Origin: an uncultured bacterium
GTDB lineage: Bacteria > Spirochaetota > UBA4802 > UB4802
Direction: 5' to 3'
Length of the DNA stretch: 60,156 nt
Assembly: GCA_937920495.1 (NCBI GenBank)
Contig: CALEUQ010000029.1
Location: 1 to 60,156 of the forward strand
The position numbers and the translations under genes were made by a program. The stretch's first letter is position 1, and each line of letters begins with the position of its first letter. The notes beneath the pieces are model-generated. The model worked only from the letters and a program-made list of their open reading frames with translations. It was not told the origin of the DNA and made no database searches. This document shows, piece by piece, positions 19,160 to 28,031 of the stretch.

Positions 19160-20722
19160 ATGGTAACACTTACGTATATTCTGGCAGCAGTTGTTTTATT
19201 GGGCTTGTGTATATTTGTCCATGAGTTAGGGCACCTTTTAGGTGGCAAAATGGTGGGCATTAAAGCTGAGGTTTTTTCAATTGGTTATGGTAAAGGCTTT
19301 ATAAAGAAAAAATGGGGTGACACAACCTATCAGATAACACTCATCCCGTTTGGTGGGTACTGCAAATTTTATGGCGAAGATCCAAATGATACACGCCAAG
19401 GCAAGCCGTATGAGTTTTTAAGTGCATCACCCCTGAAGCGTGTGGTAACGGTACTCATGGGGCCACTTTTTAACCTTTTCTTTGGCATCATACTTTTCTT
19501 CATTATGAATTTACACGGATATCCTGTTGAAACAAATAAAATCTATATCCCTGAATATTTGACAAAAGGTGAATATATTTCACCCGCGTATGAAGCAGGA
19601 CTCAGGACAGGTGATACCATTGTTGCCATCAACAATGAGCAGGTTACAGGTTTTACTGATATTCAAAGCAAGGTTGCATTTTCCAAAGGGAGTCCTATTA
19701 CTGTGCGAGCAGTACGGGGCAGTGATGAATTCCAGGTAACTATCGCCCCAAAAAAATACACAAAAAAAGGATACTACACTATTGGTGTAATGCCCTACGG
19801 CAACAGAGTTTTGGTTATGGGTATACTTCCGGATTCGCCTGCACAAAAAGCAGGTTTGAAGGAAATGGATGAAATTATTGAAGCAAACGGTACGCAGTTT
19901 CACTCACCTGAAGAATTTACACAATTCATACGGCGCAATCCCCAGAAGGAACTGTCGCTCACAATCAGCAGGGGTGGCCGCATTTTTACGCTTCCCATAA
20001 CACCGCACATAAAAGAGGTGTTAACCATACGCCAGTTTACCGATGCGCGATTCCCCAACGAAACATACACGGTAACTGTGGATTCTTTGTCGCTTATTAA
20101 GTCGGCAGCCAATAAGGGCAAGGTGCGCATCAATGGAAAACCGGTACAGTCGTTTGAAAATATGAAACACATTATTAATAATTCAAAAGAGATGATAACC
20201 TTGCAAACACCTGGCGGTGCATATAAAGGTATAATGCAATTTGAAAGCTATGGATTTGTGGGGATAGAGACTGCCATCTCGCCTGAAAATAAATTTATAC
20301 AATACGGTGTGTATGATGCATTTGTGAAATCCTTAGTTGATCCGTTTGATTTTATTGCACTTAACTTCAAGGGCCTTGGAATGATGTTTTCAGGCGAACT
20401 TGATGTGCGGCAAAATCTGTCCGGGCCAATACGCATTGCAAAGATTGCTGGCGATACCGCATACTACCGCGGCGTATCGGCATTTATTATACTCATGGCA
20501 AAGATTTCAATTATTTTAATGGTGATGAACCTTCTTCCCATACCTATGGTTGACGGAAGCTTTATTCTCATCTTTTTGTATGAGGCAATTACACGCCGCG
20601 CATTCAGCCAGAAACTTTTGGAAAAAATACAGATGATTGGTTTTGCCATACTGGTGCTTCTGGGCATATTTGTCATATTCAATGATTTATCGTTTTTGCC
20701 ATTTTTTAAAGATTTATTTTAA
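19160..20722 (+). CDS. rseP: RseP-type site-2 zinc metalloprotease
   Basis: A 520-residue intramembrane protease of family M50. The zinc motif is FVHELGHLLGG in the first membrane helix. The third zinc ligand is in PIPMVDGSFIL (usually LDG), near 445. Two PDZ-like regions lie between (about 130-210 and 215-285), giving a protein longer than E. coli RseP (450). It probably cleaves anti-sigma factors or signal-peptide remnants. GAGGTAG overlaps the dxr stop. An in-frame copy of the GCGATAGT element is translated within the first PDZ region as TIAPKKYTKK. Confidence 0.95.
   Translation: MVTLTYILAAVVLLGLCIFVHELGHLLGGKMVGIKAEVFSIGYGKGFIKKKWGDTTYQITLIPFGGYCKFYGEDPNDTRQGKPYEFLSASPLKRVVTVLMGPLFNLFFGIILFFIMNLHGYPVETNKIYIPEYLTKGEYISPAYEAGLRTGDTIVAINNEQVTGFTDIQSKVAFSKGSPITVRAVRGSDEFQVTIAPKKYTKKGYYTIGVMPYGNRVLVMGILPDSPAQKAGLKEMDEIIEANGTQFHSPEEFTQFIRRNPQKELSLTISRGGRIFTLPITPHIKEVLTIRQFTDARFPNETYTVTVDSLSLIKSAANKGKVRINGKPVQSFENMKHIINNSKEMITLQTPGGAYKGIMQFESYGFVGIETAISPENKFIQYGVYDAFVKSLVDPFDFIALNFKGLGMMFSGELDVRQNLSGPIRIAKIAGDTAYYRGVSAFIILMAKISIILMVMNLLPIPMVDGSFILIFLYEAITRRAFSQKLLEKIQMIGFAILVLLGIFVIFNDLSFLPFFKDLF
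19736..19760 (-). repeat. Dispersed GCGATAGT element inside rseP
   Basis: The plus strand reads GGTAACTATCGCCCC followed by an A-tract, matching the reverse complement of the element core plus the A-rich flank seen at 3888-3916 and 54691-54718. It lies in frame within rseP. Confidence 0.45.
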
Positions 20723-20743
20723 TGTGCGATAGTTACTGATTAA
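20723..20743 (+). repeat. Dispersed GCGATAGT element at the rseP/ispG junction
   Basis: TGTGCGATAGTTACTGATTA fills the whole gap between the rseP stop and the ispG ATG, and the last A of the shared 18-base string is the first base of that ATG. These 18 bases are identical to those at the tsf/pyrH junction (14836-14853). Confidence 0.65.
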
Positions 20744-21828
20744 TGAACTATTCCCGAAGAAAAACCATTACAGTGCACGCAGGCAGTTTGCCCATTGGTG
20801 GTGATGCACCCATATCAGTGCAGTCAATGACAAATATTCCTATAAGCCAGGTAAAAGCCACAATTGAGCAGATTATACAGCTGCAGCAAGAAGGGGCAGA
20901 GCTCGTGCGCCTTGCAGTGCGCACCGAAGATGATGCGCAGTTTATAAAAGAAATAAAAAAAGAAGTATCTGTACCACTATGTGCAGATATACATTTTAAC
21001 TACAGGATTGCACTTAAAGCCATTGAATATGGTATAGATAAGTTACGCATTAATCCCGGTAATATTGGAGCAAAGGAACATGTTGTTACACTTGTCAAAG
21101 CAGCAAGCCAGAAAAACATCCCCATACGTATAGGTGTTAACTCAGGTTCGGTTGATGTAAAGAGATATGGCCAGGTTAATCCCCACACGCTTGTTGCTTC
21201 AGCTATGGAGCATGTGCAGATTCTTGAAGATTGCGGATATACCAATATAGTTGTTTCCATAAAATCATCCGATTTGTTGCAGACAATTGAAGCCAACCGT
21301 ATCTTTGCATCAAAGTGTCGGTATCCCATTCATATAGGATTAACCGAAGCCAGCTATGGCACCGATTGTATCATAGCAAGCAGTATGGTTATTGGCACAT
21401 TACTGTATGAAGGCATTGGTGACACCATCCGTGTTTCAATGACAGGTAATCCTGTAAACGAAGTGCAGATAGCAAAGCGCATACTGCAAATAGGCGGTTA
21501 TAGGTTTAGACCGTTTACCATTATTGCCTGCCCAACCTGCGGCAGGACCGACACAAAGCTTGATATACTGGAATTAACACAAAAAGTTGAATCAATGCTA
21601 AAATCCAATTTTGAGAAGACATTAATTGAAAAACAAAAACATATAACCGTTGCCGTGATGGGTTGCGAGGTAAACGGCCCGGGCGAGGCGCGACATGCGG
21701 ATGTTGGTATTGCTGGCGCACGTGATGGCAGGGTAGTGTTATTTGTAAATGGTGAAAAGAAAAAGATTCTGGATGCTACCGATGCGGTAGGGGCGCTGGC
21801 AGATGAGATATCACAACGTATAATATAA
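20743..21828 (+). CDS. ispG: 4-hydroxy-3-methylbut-2-enyl diphosphate synthase
   Basis: A 361-residue [4Fe-4S] enzyme of the MEP pathway (MEcPP to HMBPP). The cluster ligands are visible in IACPTCGRTD (two Cys) and MGCEVNGPGEA (third Cys). SVQSMTN at the N-terminus and LRINPGNIG also match. It is the bacterial form without the insertion of the plant type. It sits 20 bases after rseP, the gap being a copy of the GCGATAGT element, so it lacks a normal ribosome-binding site. It ends the plus-strand housekeeping run. Confidence 0.96.
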   Translation: MNYSRRKTITVHAGSLPIGGDAPISVQSMTNIPISQVKATIEQIIQLQQEGAELVRLAVRTEDDAQFIKEIKKEVSVPLCADIHFNYRIALKAIEYGIDKLRINPGNIGAKEHVVTLVKAASQKNIPIRIGVNSGSVDVKRYGQVNPHTLVASAMEHVQILEDCGYTNIVVSIKSSDLLQTIEANRIFASKCRYPIHIGLTEASYGTDCIIASSMVIGTLLYEGIGDTIRVSMTGNPVNEVQIAKRILQIGGYRFRPFTIIACPTCGRTDTKLDILELTQKVESMLKSNFEKTLIEKQKHITVAVMGCEVNGPGEARHADVGIAGARDGRVVLFVNGEKKKILDATDAVGALADEISQRII

Positions 21829-21843
21829 ATAATAAATATATAA

Positions 21844-21872
21844 AAATCGGGGTCATAGCTCTGACCCCGATA
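21844..21872 (-). terminator. Terminator after cstA carrying the CTCTGACCCC motif
   Basis: TCGGGGTCA (21847-21855) pairs with TGACCCCGA (21862-21870). On the minus strand the stem is followed by TTTTTATAT. It lies just beyond the cstA stop and faces ispG. The stem contains the GGGGTCA/TGACCCC sequence that is repeated near the RAYT. Confidence 0.65.
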
Positions 21873-21885
21873 TTAAAGCAGGCAA

Positions 21886-23493
21886 TTAACGTTTTGATTC
21901 TTTAAGTGTCTGCATAGCTTCAAATGCTAAAAATACTGCAAGGATAAATAATAATGCTGCAATTACAGACAAAACATAATGTGCAGTTATAGCATTATGG
22001 TAAACCATCATTGCAAGAGCACTCAATGTAATTGCAAACATAAATACCATCGGTATTTTTACATACCAGGTTGAACGTTTGAGCTTTGTGAGCCATACCG
22101 TTACTGCCAGTAATGCTAACGCTGCAAGCAATTGATTGGCTGAACCAAAAAGTGGCCACATCTTTAACCCCTGACCACTTACCACAAGAATACCTGCAAC
22201 AACAACAGCTACAATGGTAGCAGCATAGCGATTTTTATAAAACAGCGATTGTTGGTAATCAGGCTTATCTTTATCAAAAAATAATTCCTGCCAGGCAAAT
22301 CGTGCAAGGCGAGTTGCTGTATCAAGCGATGTGAGGGCAAACGCTGATACAGCCAGTGAAGCAAATGTTCTACCTGCATCATACGGTATTGCCAGAGATG
22401 TCATCATGTTGCCAAGGCTATAAGAGAATATGGCAACAGGGTTTGTTCTCATCTGTGCATAGTTTTCTTTTACAAGTATTGCCGCAGTAATGAGTGCAAC
22501 TACTGCAAGGGTTGATTCTATAAGCATACCACCATATCCAATAATGCGCGCATCCTTTTCATTGTTAAGTTGTTTTGCACTTGTCCCTGATGCCACAAGG
22601 GAATGAAAACCGGATATTGCACCGCACGCAACGGTCACAAACAAAATAGGAAAAAGATACCCTAACTGTGGTGAATAAAAGCTTGTATATGCCGGTAACG
22701 CAATATCTGGTTTTGCAATGAGTATGCTCACAAGTCCTAAGATTATCAGCGCATAGAGTATGAATGAATTGAGGTAATCTCGAGGTTGGAGTAATATCCA
22801 TACGGGAGTTACGGAAGCTATGAATATGTATACAATCAAAAAGAATGACCATTGCATTGCTGTAAGCTGTACAGGGTATATATACCCAATCAATAAAGAA
22901 GTTGTCAGTAATGCTACGCCAACTATCGTAGCTACAGTTAATGAAAGTTTTAGTTTATATAAAAGGTATCCAAATAATACAGCAACAAGAATGAAAAGGC
23001 ATGATGCACTTGCTGCAGCAGGTATTTCTTCAAATGTTTTTGATACAACAATAATAAAAACTGCAATGACAAGCACAAGTGTTGACCATGAAAATATAAG
23101 AAAGAAAAGTTTGCCCCTTTTGCCTATCTGCTCTTCTATAACCTCGCCAATTGATCGCCCGCCATGGCGTACTGATGCAATTAATGCGGTAAAATCATGC
23201 ACTGCACCCATAAATATACCACCAATCAATATCCATAACATAACCGGTACCCAACCAAATGTGGCTGCAACTATGGGACCAATGATTGGAGCTGCCCCGG
23301 CAATAGATGCAAAATGATGACCCAGAAGTACAGGTGCTTTTGCAGGAACGTAATCGATACCATCATACATGGTGTGTGCGGGAGTTTGTTTTGAAGGGTC
23401 TATTCCTAATAGCTTTGCAATAAATTTGCCGTATACTGCATACGCTATAATAAACACTACTATTGCAACAATAATTAGATAAATGGAACTCAT
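21886..23493 (-). CDS. cstA: CstA-type carbon starvation protein / peptide or pyruvate transporter
   Basis: A 535-residue polytopic membrane protein with about 14-16 hydrophobic segments. The N-terminal region has the family motifs YDGIDYVPAKAPVLLGHHF and GAAPIIGP, and GGRSIGEV follows. It is shorter than E. coli CstA (about 700), as in many anaerobes. Members import peptides or pyruvate on carbon limitation. The ATG at 23493 is preceded by GGGGGA at the right distance. An ATG at 23505 overlaps that site and is not used. Confidence 0.93.
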   Translation of the reverse strand: MSSIYLIIVAIVVFIIAYAVYGKFIAKLLGIDPSKQTPAHTMYDGIDYVPAKAPVLLGHHFASIAGAAPIIGPIVAATFGWVPVMLWILIGGIFMGAVHDFTALIASVRHGGRSIGEVIEEQIGKRGKLFFLIFSWSTLVLVIAVFIIVVSKTFEEIPAAASASCLFILVAVLFGYLLYKLKLSLTVATIVGVALLTTSLLIGYIYPVQLTAMQWSFFLIVYIFIASVTPVWILLQPRDYLNSFILYALIILGLVSILIAKPDIALPAYTSFYSPQLGYLFPILFVTVACGAISGFHSLVASGTSAKQLNNEKDARIIGYGGMLIESTLAVVALITAAILVKENYAQMRTNPVAIFSYSLGNMMTSLAIPYDAGRTFASLAVSAFALTSLDTATRLARFAWQELFFDKDKPDYQQSLFYKNRYAATIVAVVVAGILVVSGQGLKMWPLFGSANQLLAALALLAVTVWLTKLKRSTWYVKIPMVFMFAITLSALAMMVYHNAITAHYVLSVIAALLFILAVFLAFEAMQTLKESKR

Positions 23494-23635
23494 ATAATCC
23501 CCCATTTTAACTTGAAAAAATTACAATCTGTGTTAGCGTTATTACAATATTTTATACTATTATTATAGCAAGTAAAAATATACTTTTCTGATGACGTGAT
23601 GTATAATGGCACACGTTCATACGATGGGTGGAAGC

Positions 23636-24433
23636 ATGCTTAAAAATGAAATGTATTATATACTATCGGGAACATACATGATTGGTATTTCTCAAAGTAC
23701 AATTGAAAAAGTATTGATAGCTCTACCTGCTGACATCAAACCTGAATACCTATACCATTCATATCCCGAGCATTCAGTAAATGTAGAACAATGTGCCATT
23801 GCCAGGCGGTATGTTACCGTGAGTGAATTTGGGCAGTTTGTTGAAGAAACAGGGTTTGTCACACAGGCTGAAAAGGATGGCTGGTCATGGACATGGGAAG
23901 GGGGATGGACAAAGAAACAAGGGCTTTCGTGGCAAAAGCCTTTTGGCATCCCTGAGCTTGATGGACTGTATGTCACACATGCAGATACAATGTGCGTGTT
24001 GCAGATAAGCTGCAATGACGCACGTGCGTACTGCACGTATCTGTCACAAAAGATAGGGGAAAGAGTTTCACTCCCCACGGAGTATATGTGGGAGGCTTTT
24101 GCAACAGTAGCCGGCATACCGGGCATGGACCAATGTAAGGAACTATCGCCCAAAAAAAATAATTATAATCTTTTTGATTATTGTATGCTTTTAATTGAGC
24201 TTACAAAAAAAGAGAAAGTGTTACCGGGAATGGTGTGGGAATGGACCGATAGTTACTTTGCAGGATATCCTGGTTGCCTGCCACATAAGGAATACGGAAC
24301 CACCTACAAGGTCCTTCGTGGTGGCTCATATTTTAGTCATCCATTACAGAGAGCGCGTGAATATCGCTTCAGGCGATGTCCAACCGCACGCAGCCCTTTC
24401 TACACATTCAGGATATGTGTGATGAAAGATTAA
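23636..24433 (+). CDS. FGE-fold (SUMF1-like) protein lacking the formylglycine cysteines
   Basis: A 265-residue protein with the formylglycine-generating-enzyme-like fold. Markers are the N-terminal GTYMIG, VSLPTEYMWEAFA, MVWEWTDSYF and LRGGSYFSHPLQRAREYRFRRC. In true FGEs the segment after RGGS carries two copper-binding cysteines (pattern SxxC then YC); here these positions are Phe/Ser/His and Gln/Arg, so formylglycine synthesis is unlikely. A ligand-binding or EgtB-like role is possible. The start is uncertain: GGGTGGA lies just before 23636, and an in-frame ATG also occurs at 23606. Two oppositely oriented element-like sequences occur inside (24142 and 24247). Confidence 0.75.
   Translation: MLKNEMYYILSGTYMIGISQSTIEKVLIALPADIKPEYLYHSYPEHSVNVEQCAIARRYVTVSEFGQFVEETGFVTQAEKDGWSWTWEGGWTKKQGLSWQKPFGIPELDGLYVTHADTMCVLQISCNDARAYCTYLSQKIGERVSLPTEYMWEAFATVAGIPGMDQCKELSPKKNNYNLFDYCMLLIELTKKEKVLPGMVWEWTDSYFAGYPGCLPHKEYGTTYKVLRGGSYFSHPLQRAREYRFRRCPTARSPFYTFRICVMKD
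24139..24162 (-). repeat. Dispersed GCGATAGT element inside the FGE-fold gene
   Basis: The plus strand reads GGAACTATCGCCC followed by an A-tract, in frame and translated as ELSPKKNN. A related sequence in the opposite orientation (CGATAGTTACT) begins at 24248 within the same gene. Confidence 0.45.
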
Positions 24434-24486
24434 CGCAACACACTATTGTATTCAGGAATATCAAGTGGTATAGTTAGTTCTATTGT

Positions 24487-25245
24487 TTATTCTATAATGG
24501 CCACCACACGCGCTGGTGCTGCGCTTGCTTTTTTAATCTTTAGTGGAAAGCAGGCAACCTTAAATCCCGTGGACGGTACTTTGTCCAGATTAACAAGCCG
24601 TTCCATGTGCGAATACACCAGGTTGGCTTGATGTGCAGCCCAGAACACACCGGGTTTATTGGCTTCCAGAGCCTTCTGAGCCTGCAGATTGAGCGGCATA
24701 TCCCAACCCCAGGCATCAATCCCCATCACACGCACACCAGAGTTATAGAGCATTACAGTGGCTTCATAGGTAACGCCGCAACCACGGAAGATATAATCAG
24801 GCTGCCCGTAAAACTTATCCATGCCAGTGTGGATTAACACTATATCATTAGGTTGTATTGTGTACGTGATGCGCTGCAATTCCTTCTCAATGTCATCAGG
24901 TGTTACAGGTTGGCCTTCAGTTTTGTGCGTCATATCTAATTTTACGCCATTACCGTAAAACCATTCCAGTGGAAGCTCATCGATGGTTGGTGCAGGTTTC
25001 CCTTGAATGGTGGTATTGTAATGCCACGGTGCATCAACATGTGTGCTGTCGTGCGTACCAAGGCGTGTGATTGTTTCGGTTGCCCAGCCTTCTCCATTGC
25101 GCATAAGATTGGCAGGTACTCTTAAAAGAGCTTCTACCTGTTTTGCCCCATCAGCGTGTGAATGATACTGTACATCAATCTTTAAAAAATCAGGTGTGCT
25201 GGGTGGTGAAGGTTCAATAAGTGCTGAAAGGTCAATAATTTTCAT
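24487..25245 (-). CDS. Cyclase-family (kynurenine formamidase-like) metal-dependent hydrolase
   Basis: A 252-residue soluble protein of the cyclase family (kynurenine formamidase and relatives). The metal-binding signature is THDSTHVDAPWHY. IVLIHTGMDKFYGQPDY and the second acidic loop GIDAWGWDMPL also match. Family members hydrolyse N-formyl amides, imides or lactones; the substrate here is unknown. The ATG at 25245 is preceded by GGAGGATGCC; the ATG at 25257 overlaps this site. It converges on the FGE-fold gene, with no other pathway gene adjacent. Confidence 0.88.
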   Translation of the reverse strand: MKIIDLSALIEPSPPSTPDFLKIDVQYHSHADGAKQVEALLRVPANLMRNGEGWATETITRLGTHDSTHVDAPWHYNTTIQGKPAPTIDELPLEWFYGNGVKLDMTHKTEGQPVTPDDIEKELQRITYTIQPNDIVLIHTGMDKFYGQPDYIFRGCGVTYEATVMLYNSGVRVMGIDAWGWDMPLNLQAQKALEANKPGVFWAAHQANLVYSHMERLVNLDKVPSTGFKVACFPLKIKKASAAPARVVAIIE

Positions 25246-25406
25246 GGCATCCTCCATATTATCGTATATATCATTGTTGTAATGAGTAGTGTAATATAAT
25301 GTGGTAAAATAGAAAATTGCAAATCTTTTTCAATATAACAAGATATTGAGATAAAAGGACATTAGCATTAGCCCTGAATATGTGTTATATAACAAAAATA
25401 AATTAA

Positions 25407-25434
25407 TTGACATTTATTTGACTATTGATATACT
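25407..25434 (+). promoter_or_regulatory. Strong sigma-70-like promoter of the GltS-family symporter
   Basis: TTGACA (25407-25412, a perfect -35) and TATACT (25429-25434) have a 16-base spacer. The start site would be near 25441, directly at the GGGGTCAGAGC motif at 25443-25453. Confidence 0.6.
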
Positions 25435-25442
25435 CAAGAAAA

Positions 25443-25453
25443 GGGGTCAGAGC
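25443..25453 (-). repeat. GCTCTGACCCC motif in the symporter 5' region
   Basis: GGGGTCAGAGC is the reverse complement of the motif directly repeated upstream of the RAYT at 59617-59707. Confidence 0.45.
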
Positions 25454-25482
25454 ATATACATTAAAAAAAATAGGGGGTTGCC

Positions 25483-26850
25483 ATGAAACTGCCTTTTACG
25501 TTTGATGCAATGATTGCGTTTGGATGGATGTCGATAATGCTGCTTGTAGGCATTATTCTGCGGGCTAAAGTAAAAGCTTTTCAAAGGTTTCTTATTCCAA
25601 GTTGCCTTATTGGCGGAGCCACAGGGCTTGTGCTTAGAAGTTATGACATTATACCGCTTTCAGCTGATATTCTGGAAACATTGGCCTTTCATCTGTTTAA
25701 CATTTCATTTATTTCAATAGGACTTACCTATAATAAAGAAAAAGCTGATTTGAAACGAGCAGGGCAGGTATTGCAGGGTTCAATATGGATGGCCAATATG
25801 GAAGGGATATCATTTTCGCTGCAGGCTATTGTTGGCGGCTTGTGTGTAGTGTTGTTAAATCAAATTGGGTTTAATCTTTTCCCCGCGTTTGGCTTTTTCA
25901 CTCCGTTAGGTTTTACTGAAGGGCCGGGCCAGGCGTTATCGGTAGGGAAGGTATGGGAAAATTTGGGGTATGCACATTCAGCTACGCTGGGACTCACATT
26001 TGCTGTTGCTGGCTTTTTGTTTGCTTTCTTTGTTGGTGTGCCACTGGCAAACTGGGGTATCAGAAAAGGAATGGCAGTACACACGCCAAAAGAATTATCA
26101 GATGAAATACGGAAAGGAATTATAATGCCACAGACACAAAAAGAAATAGCCGGTGAGTTAACCACACATTCATCCAATGTTGATGCCTTGGCATTCCAGG
26201 CAAGTATCATGGGGCTGGTATATATGATTACCTACGCTGTAGTGTATGCCATAAGTAGCAGATTAAATCCGGAAATGGGCCAGATGGTGTGGGGGTTTTT
26301 CTTTTTTATTGGTCTTGTGCTGGCATTTATTGTACGACTTATTATCTCAAAATTGGGTGGGTTATATCTTATTGATCCTGGCATTCAACGGCGTATAACC
26401 GGATTTGCAGTAGACTATCTTCTGGTTGCAACGATCATGGCCATTCAGGTTGTAGTTGTGTGGCAATATATTGTTCCTGTACTGGTTGTTGCAGTTTCAG
26501 GAGGAGTAATCACAACACTATTCTGTGTGTATTATGGCACACGTCTGTGGGATTTTAAGCTGGAGCGCATGCTTGCTATTTACGGTACAGTAACCGGGAC
26601 AGTGTCCAGTGGATTATTGCTTTTACGCATAGTTGATCCTGAATTCAAAACAACTGTTGCGCTTGAAACAGGTGTCATGCTCATGTTTGCTTCGCCCTAT
26701 ATTATTTTAGGGATGCTATGGGTAAGTGCGCCGGTTTTGTGGGGGTGGGGCTTAATGAAAACAGTGTTGGTGTTTGTTGGGATGTTTGTAGTGGCTATTG
26801 CAATTACTGAAGTGCAACGATTCTTAATTTTAAAAAAAAGAACGCTGTAA
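25483..26850 (+). CDS. gltS: GltS-family sodium/glutamate symporter-like protein
   Basis: A 455-residue membrane protein with about 12 hydrophobic segments, related to sodium:glutamate symporters (ESS family). The conserved motif GFTEGPGQALSVGKVWE lies near 145, with another glycine-rich repeat region in the second half (TVTGTVSSGLLLLRIVDPE). A glutamate or other dicarboxylate is the likely substrate; exact specificity is uncertain. AGGGGG precedes the ATG, and a strong promoter lies upstream. It is transcribed alone. Confidence 0.85.
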   Translation: MKLPFTFDAMIAFGWMSIMLLVGIILRAKVKAFQRFLIPSCLIGGATGLVLRSYDIIPLSADILETLAFHLFNISFISIGLTYNKEKADLKRAGQVLQGSIWMANMEGISFSLQAIVGGLCVVLLNQIGFNLFPAFGFFTPLGFTEGPGQALSVGKVWENLGYAHSATLGLTFAVAGFLFAFFVGVPLANWGIRKGMAVHTPKELSDEIRKGIIMPQTQKEIAGELTTHSSNVDALAFQASIMGLVYMITYAVVYAISSRLNPEMGQMVWGFFFFIGLVLAFIVRLIISKLGGLYLIDPGIQRRITGFAVDYLLVATIMAIQVVVVWQYIVPVLVVAVSGGVITTLFCVYYGTRLWDFKLERMLAIYGTVTGTVSSGLLLLRIVDPEFKTTVALETGVMLMFASPYIILGMLWVSAPVLWGWGLMKTVLVFVGMFVVAIAITEVQRFLILKKRTL

Positions 26851-26979
26851 TGCATGTGATTGTGGCATGTAATTGTTGTGACGTATAACGTTTTCATGCA
26901 GGTGTTTATTATATGTACAATCTAAGGTGGAGTTATAAAATATATTATGTGCGATATTTCACAGTAATAGAAACATGCT

Positions 26980-27108
26980 ATGAAGGATCTAAAAGGCAAA
27001 GTTGCCGTTATCACTGGTGGAGCTAGCGGCATCGGAGCAGCCATAGCGCTGGAGTTTGGCTTACACGGTTCATCGATAACTATTTTTGTATTCCCTGACC
27101 AACTATAA
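26980..27108 (+). pseudogene. Truncated N-terminus of a short-chain dehydrogenase
   Basis: Reading from the ATG at 26980 gives MKDLKGKVAVITGGASGIG and AAIALEFGLHG. This is the start of a classical SDR with the NAD(P)-binding TGGASGIG motif. The match stops after about 30-35 residues and a stop codon follows at 27106-27108. The last part overlaps the end of the convergent TetR gene. Catalytic Ser/Tyr/Lys regions are absent, so this is a remnant of a roughly 250-residue gene, probably left by deletion or recombination next to the TetR gene. A degenerate GCGATA element lies just upstream (26950-26970). Confidence 0.75.
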
Positions 27109-27670
27109 TCTTCATGAATTCCCTGAAGTTTTTATCGCTTATTCCGGCAGCATCCATCACGCCTAATTTTTTAAACTGCAGCATACCTTCTGCAACTGCA
27201 GAAAGAAAAAAGGCAACCATCTTTGGATCTAAATCCTTGAAATCACCCCTTTTTACGCCATCAACAAAGGCGCTTGCCATTAATTCAAGCAAAGCTATAT
27301 TCTTTTTCTGAATTTCATCTTTATGCGGATCGGGTTCGTCATCATATTCAGCTTTGTATTCAGTGAGTATGTTGTAGTAATCGCGATATTCATAATAAAA
27401 TTTAAGATATGAATCATACGTTGAGATGAGCTTCTGAGCCGGGGTTTTACGCGCTTTCATGCCTTCACTGAATAGTGTGTGCAGGGTATTTATTGCTTCA
27501 AGGCAAATGGTGCTATATATCTCTTTTTTATTTTTAAAATGGAAATAGATGGCACCTGTTGTCAGTTTTGCCCGTTTTGCAATATTGCGTATGGATATGC
27601 CGTTATAGCCAAACTCAAGAAAAAGCTTACGTGCTATATCAAGGATTTGCTGACGGTTATTCTTTCTCAT
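27080..27670 (-). CDS. TetR/AcrR-family transcriptional regulator
   Basis: A 196-residue repressor-type protein. The helix-turn-helix (about 5-50) has QILDIARKLFLEFGYNG, IRNIAKRAKLTTGAIYFHF and KNKKEIY. The C-terminal ligand-binding domain is helical and not assignable. I start it at the ATG at 27670 (MRKNNRQQ), where the family fold begins. A TTG at 27706 would add 12 residues without a ribosome-binding site. It may once have controlled the truncated SDR that meets its 3' end. Its true target is unknown; no divergent gene is close. Confidence 0.88.
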   Translation of the reverse strand: MRKNNRQQILDIARKLFLEFGYNGISIRNIAKRAKLTTGAIYFHFKNKKEIYSTICLEAINTLHTLFSEGMKARKTPAQKLISTYDSYLKFYYEYRDYYNILTEYKAEYDDEPDPHKDEIQKKNIALLELMASAFVDGVKRGDFKDLDPKMVAFFLSAVAEGMLQFKKLGVMDAAGISDKNFREFMKIIVGQGIQK

Positions 27671-27780
27671 GCCTACAATCAATAATTGCGCGTGTAATTG
27701 GGTCAAGATATTTTCACGTTATTATGAAAATAAATCACTATTTATTTCATAAATAAGATTTGTGAATCTAATAAAAATAT

Positions 27781-27816
27781 TGTACATCCTCTCCGCTTTC
27801 GGCGGCGAGGGTGTAG
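27781..27816. repeat. GC-rich palindromic element, copy 1
   Basis: TACATCCTCTCCGC and GGCGGCGAGGGTGTA form an imperfect hairpin around a CTTTC loop in otherwise AT-rich DNA. It resembles the element at 36763-36802 in layout and sequence. Confidence 0.55.
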
Positions 27817-27856
27817 ACATTTTTTATTAGTTTTTATTGAATCAATCTTTTTATGC

Positions 27857-27884
27857 AACACTAATATTCTCATTAGTGTTTTTT
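27857..27884 (+). terminator. Orphan rho-independent terminator
   Basis: AACACTAAT (27857-27865) pairs with ATTAGTGTT (27872-27880) around a 6-base loop and is followed by TTTT on the plus strand. No intact plus-strand gene lies directly upstream; the nearest is the SDR remnant. It may end a small RNA, act in the leader of the next gene, or be left over from a deleted gene. Confidence 0.5.
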
Positions 27885-28031
27885 ATGTATAAAGAATTAA
27901 TGCAAGGTAAAATACCATTTTGATGCATCATATTTCACAAAAATCCGAAAACAGAGTAAAATTTTTAAGCAAGATTTGTAATTTGTTGTAAAATAATTAT
28001 GTATTATTTTGCAGCAACGGAACATAAAAAT

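Noticed and set aside
21844..21872. Independent mobile copy of the RAYT motif
   Set aside because: It works as a normal terminator hairpin for cstA, so the match to the motif may be partly due to stem symmetry; kept only as part of the motif count.
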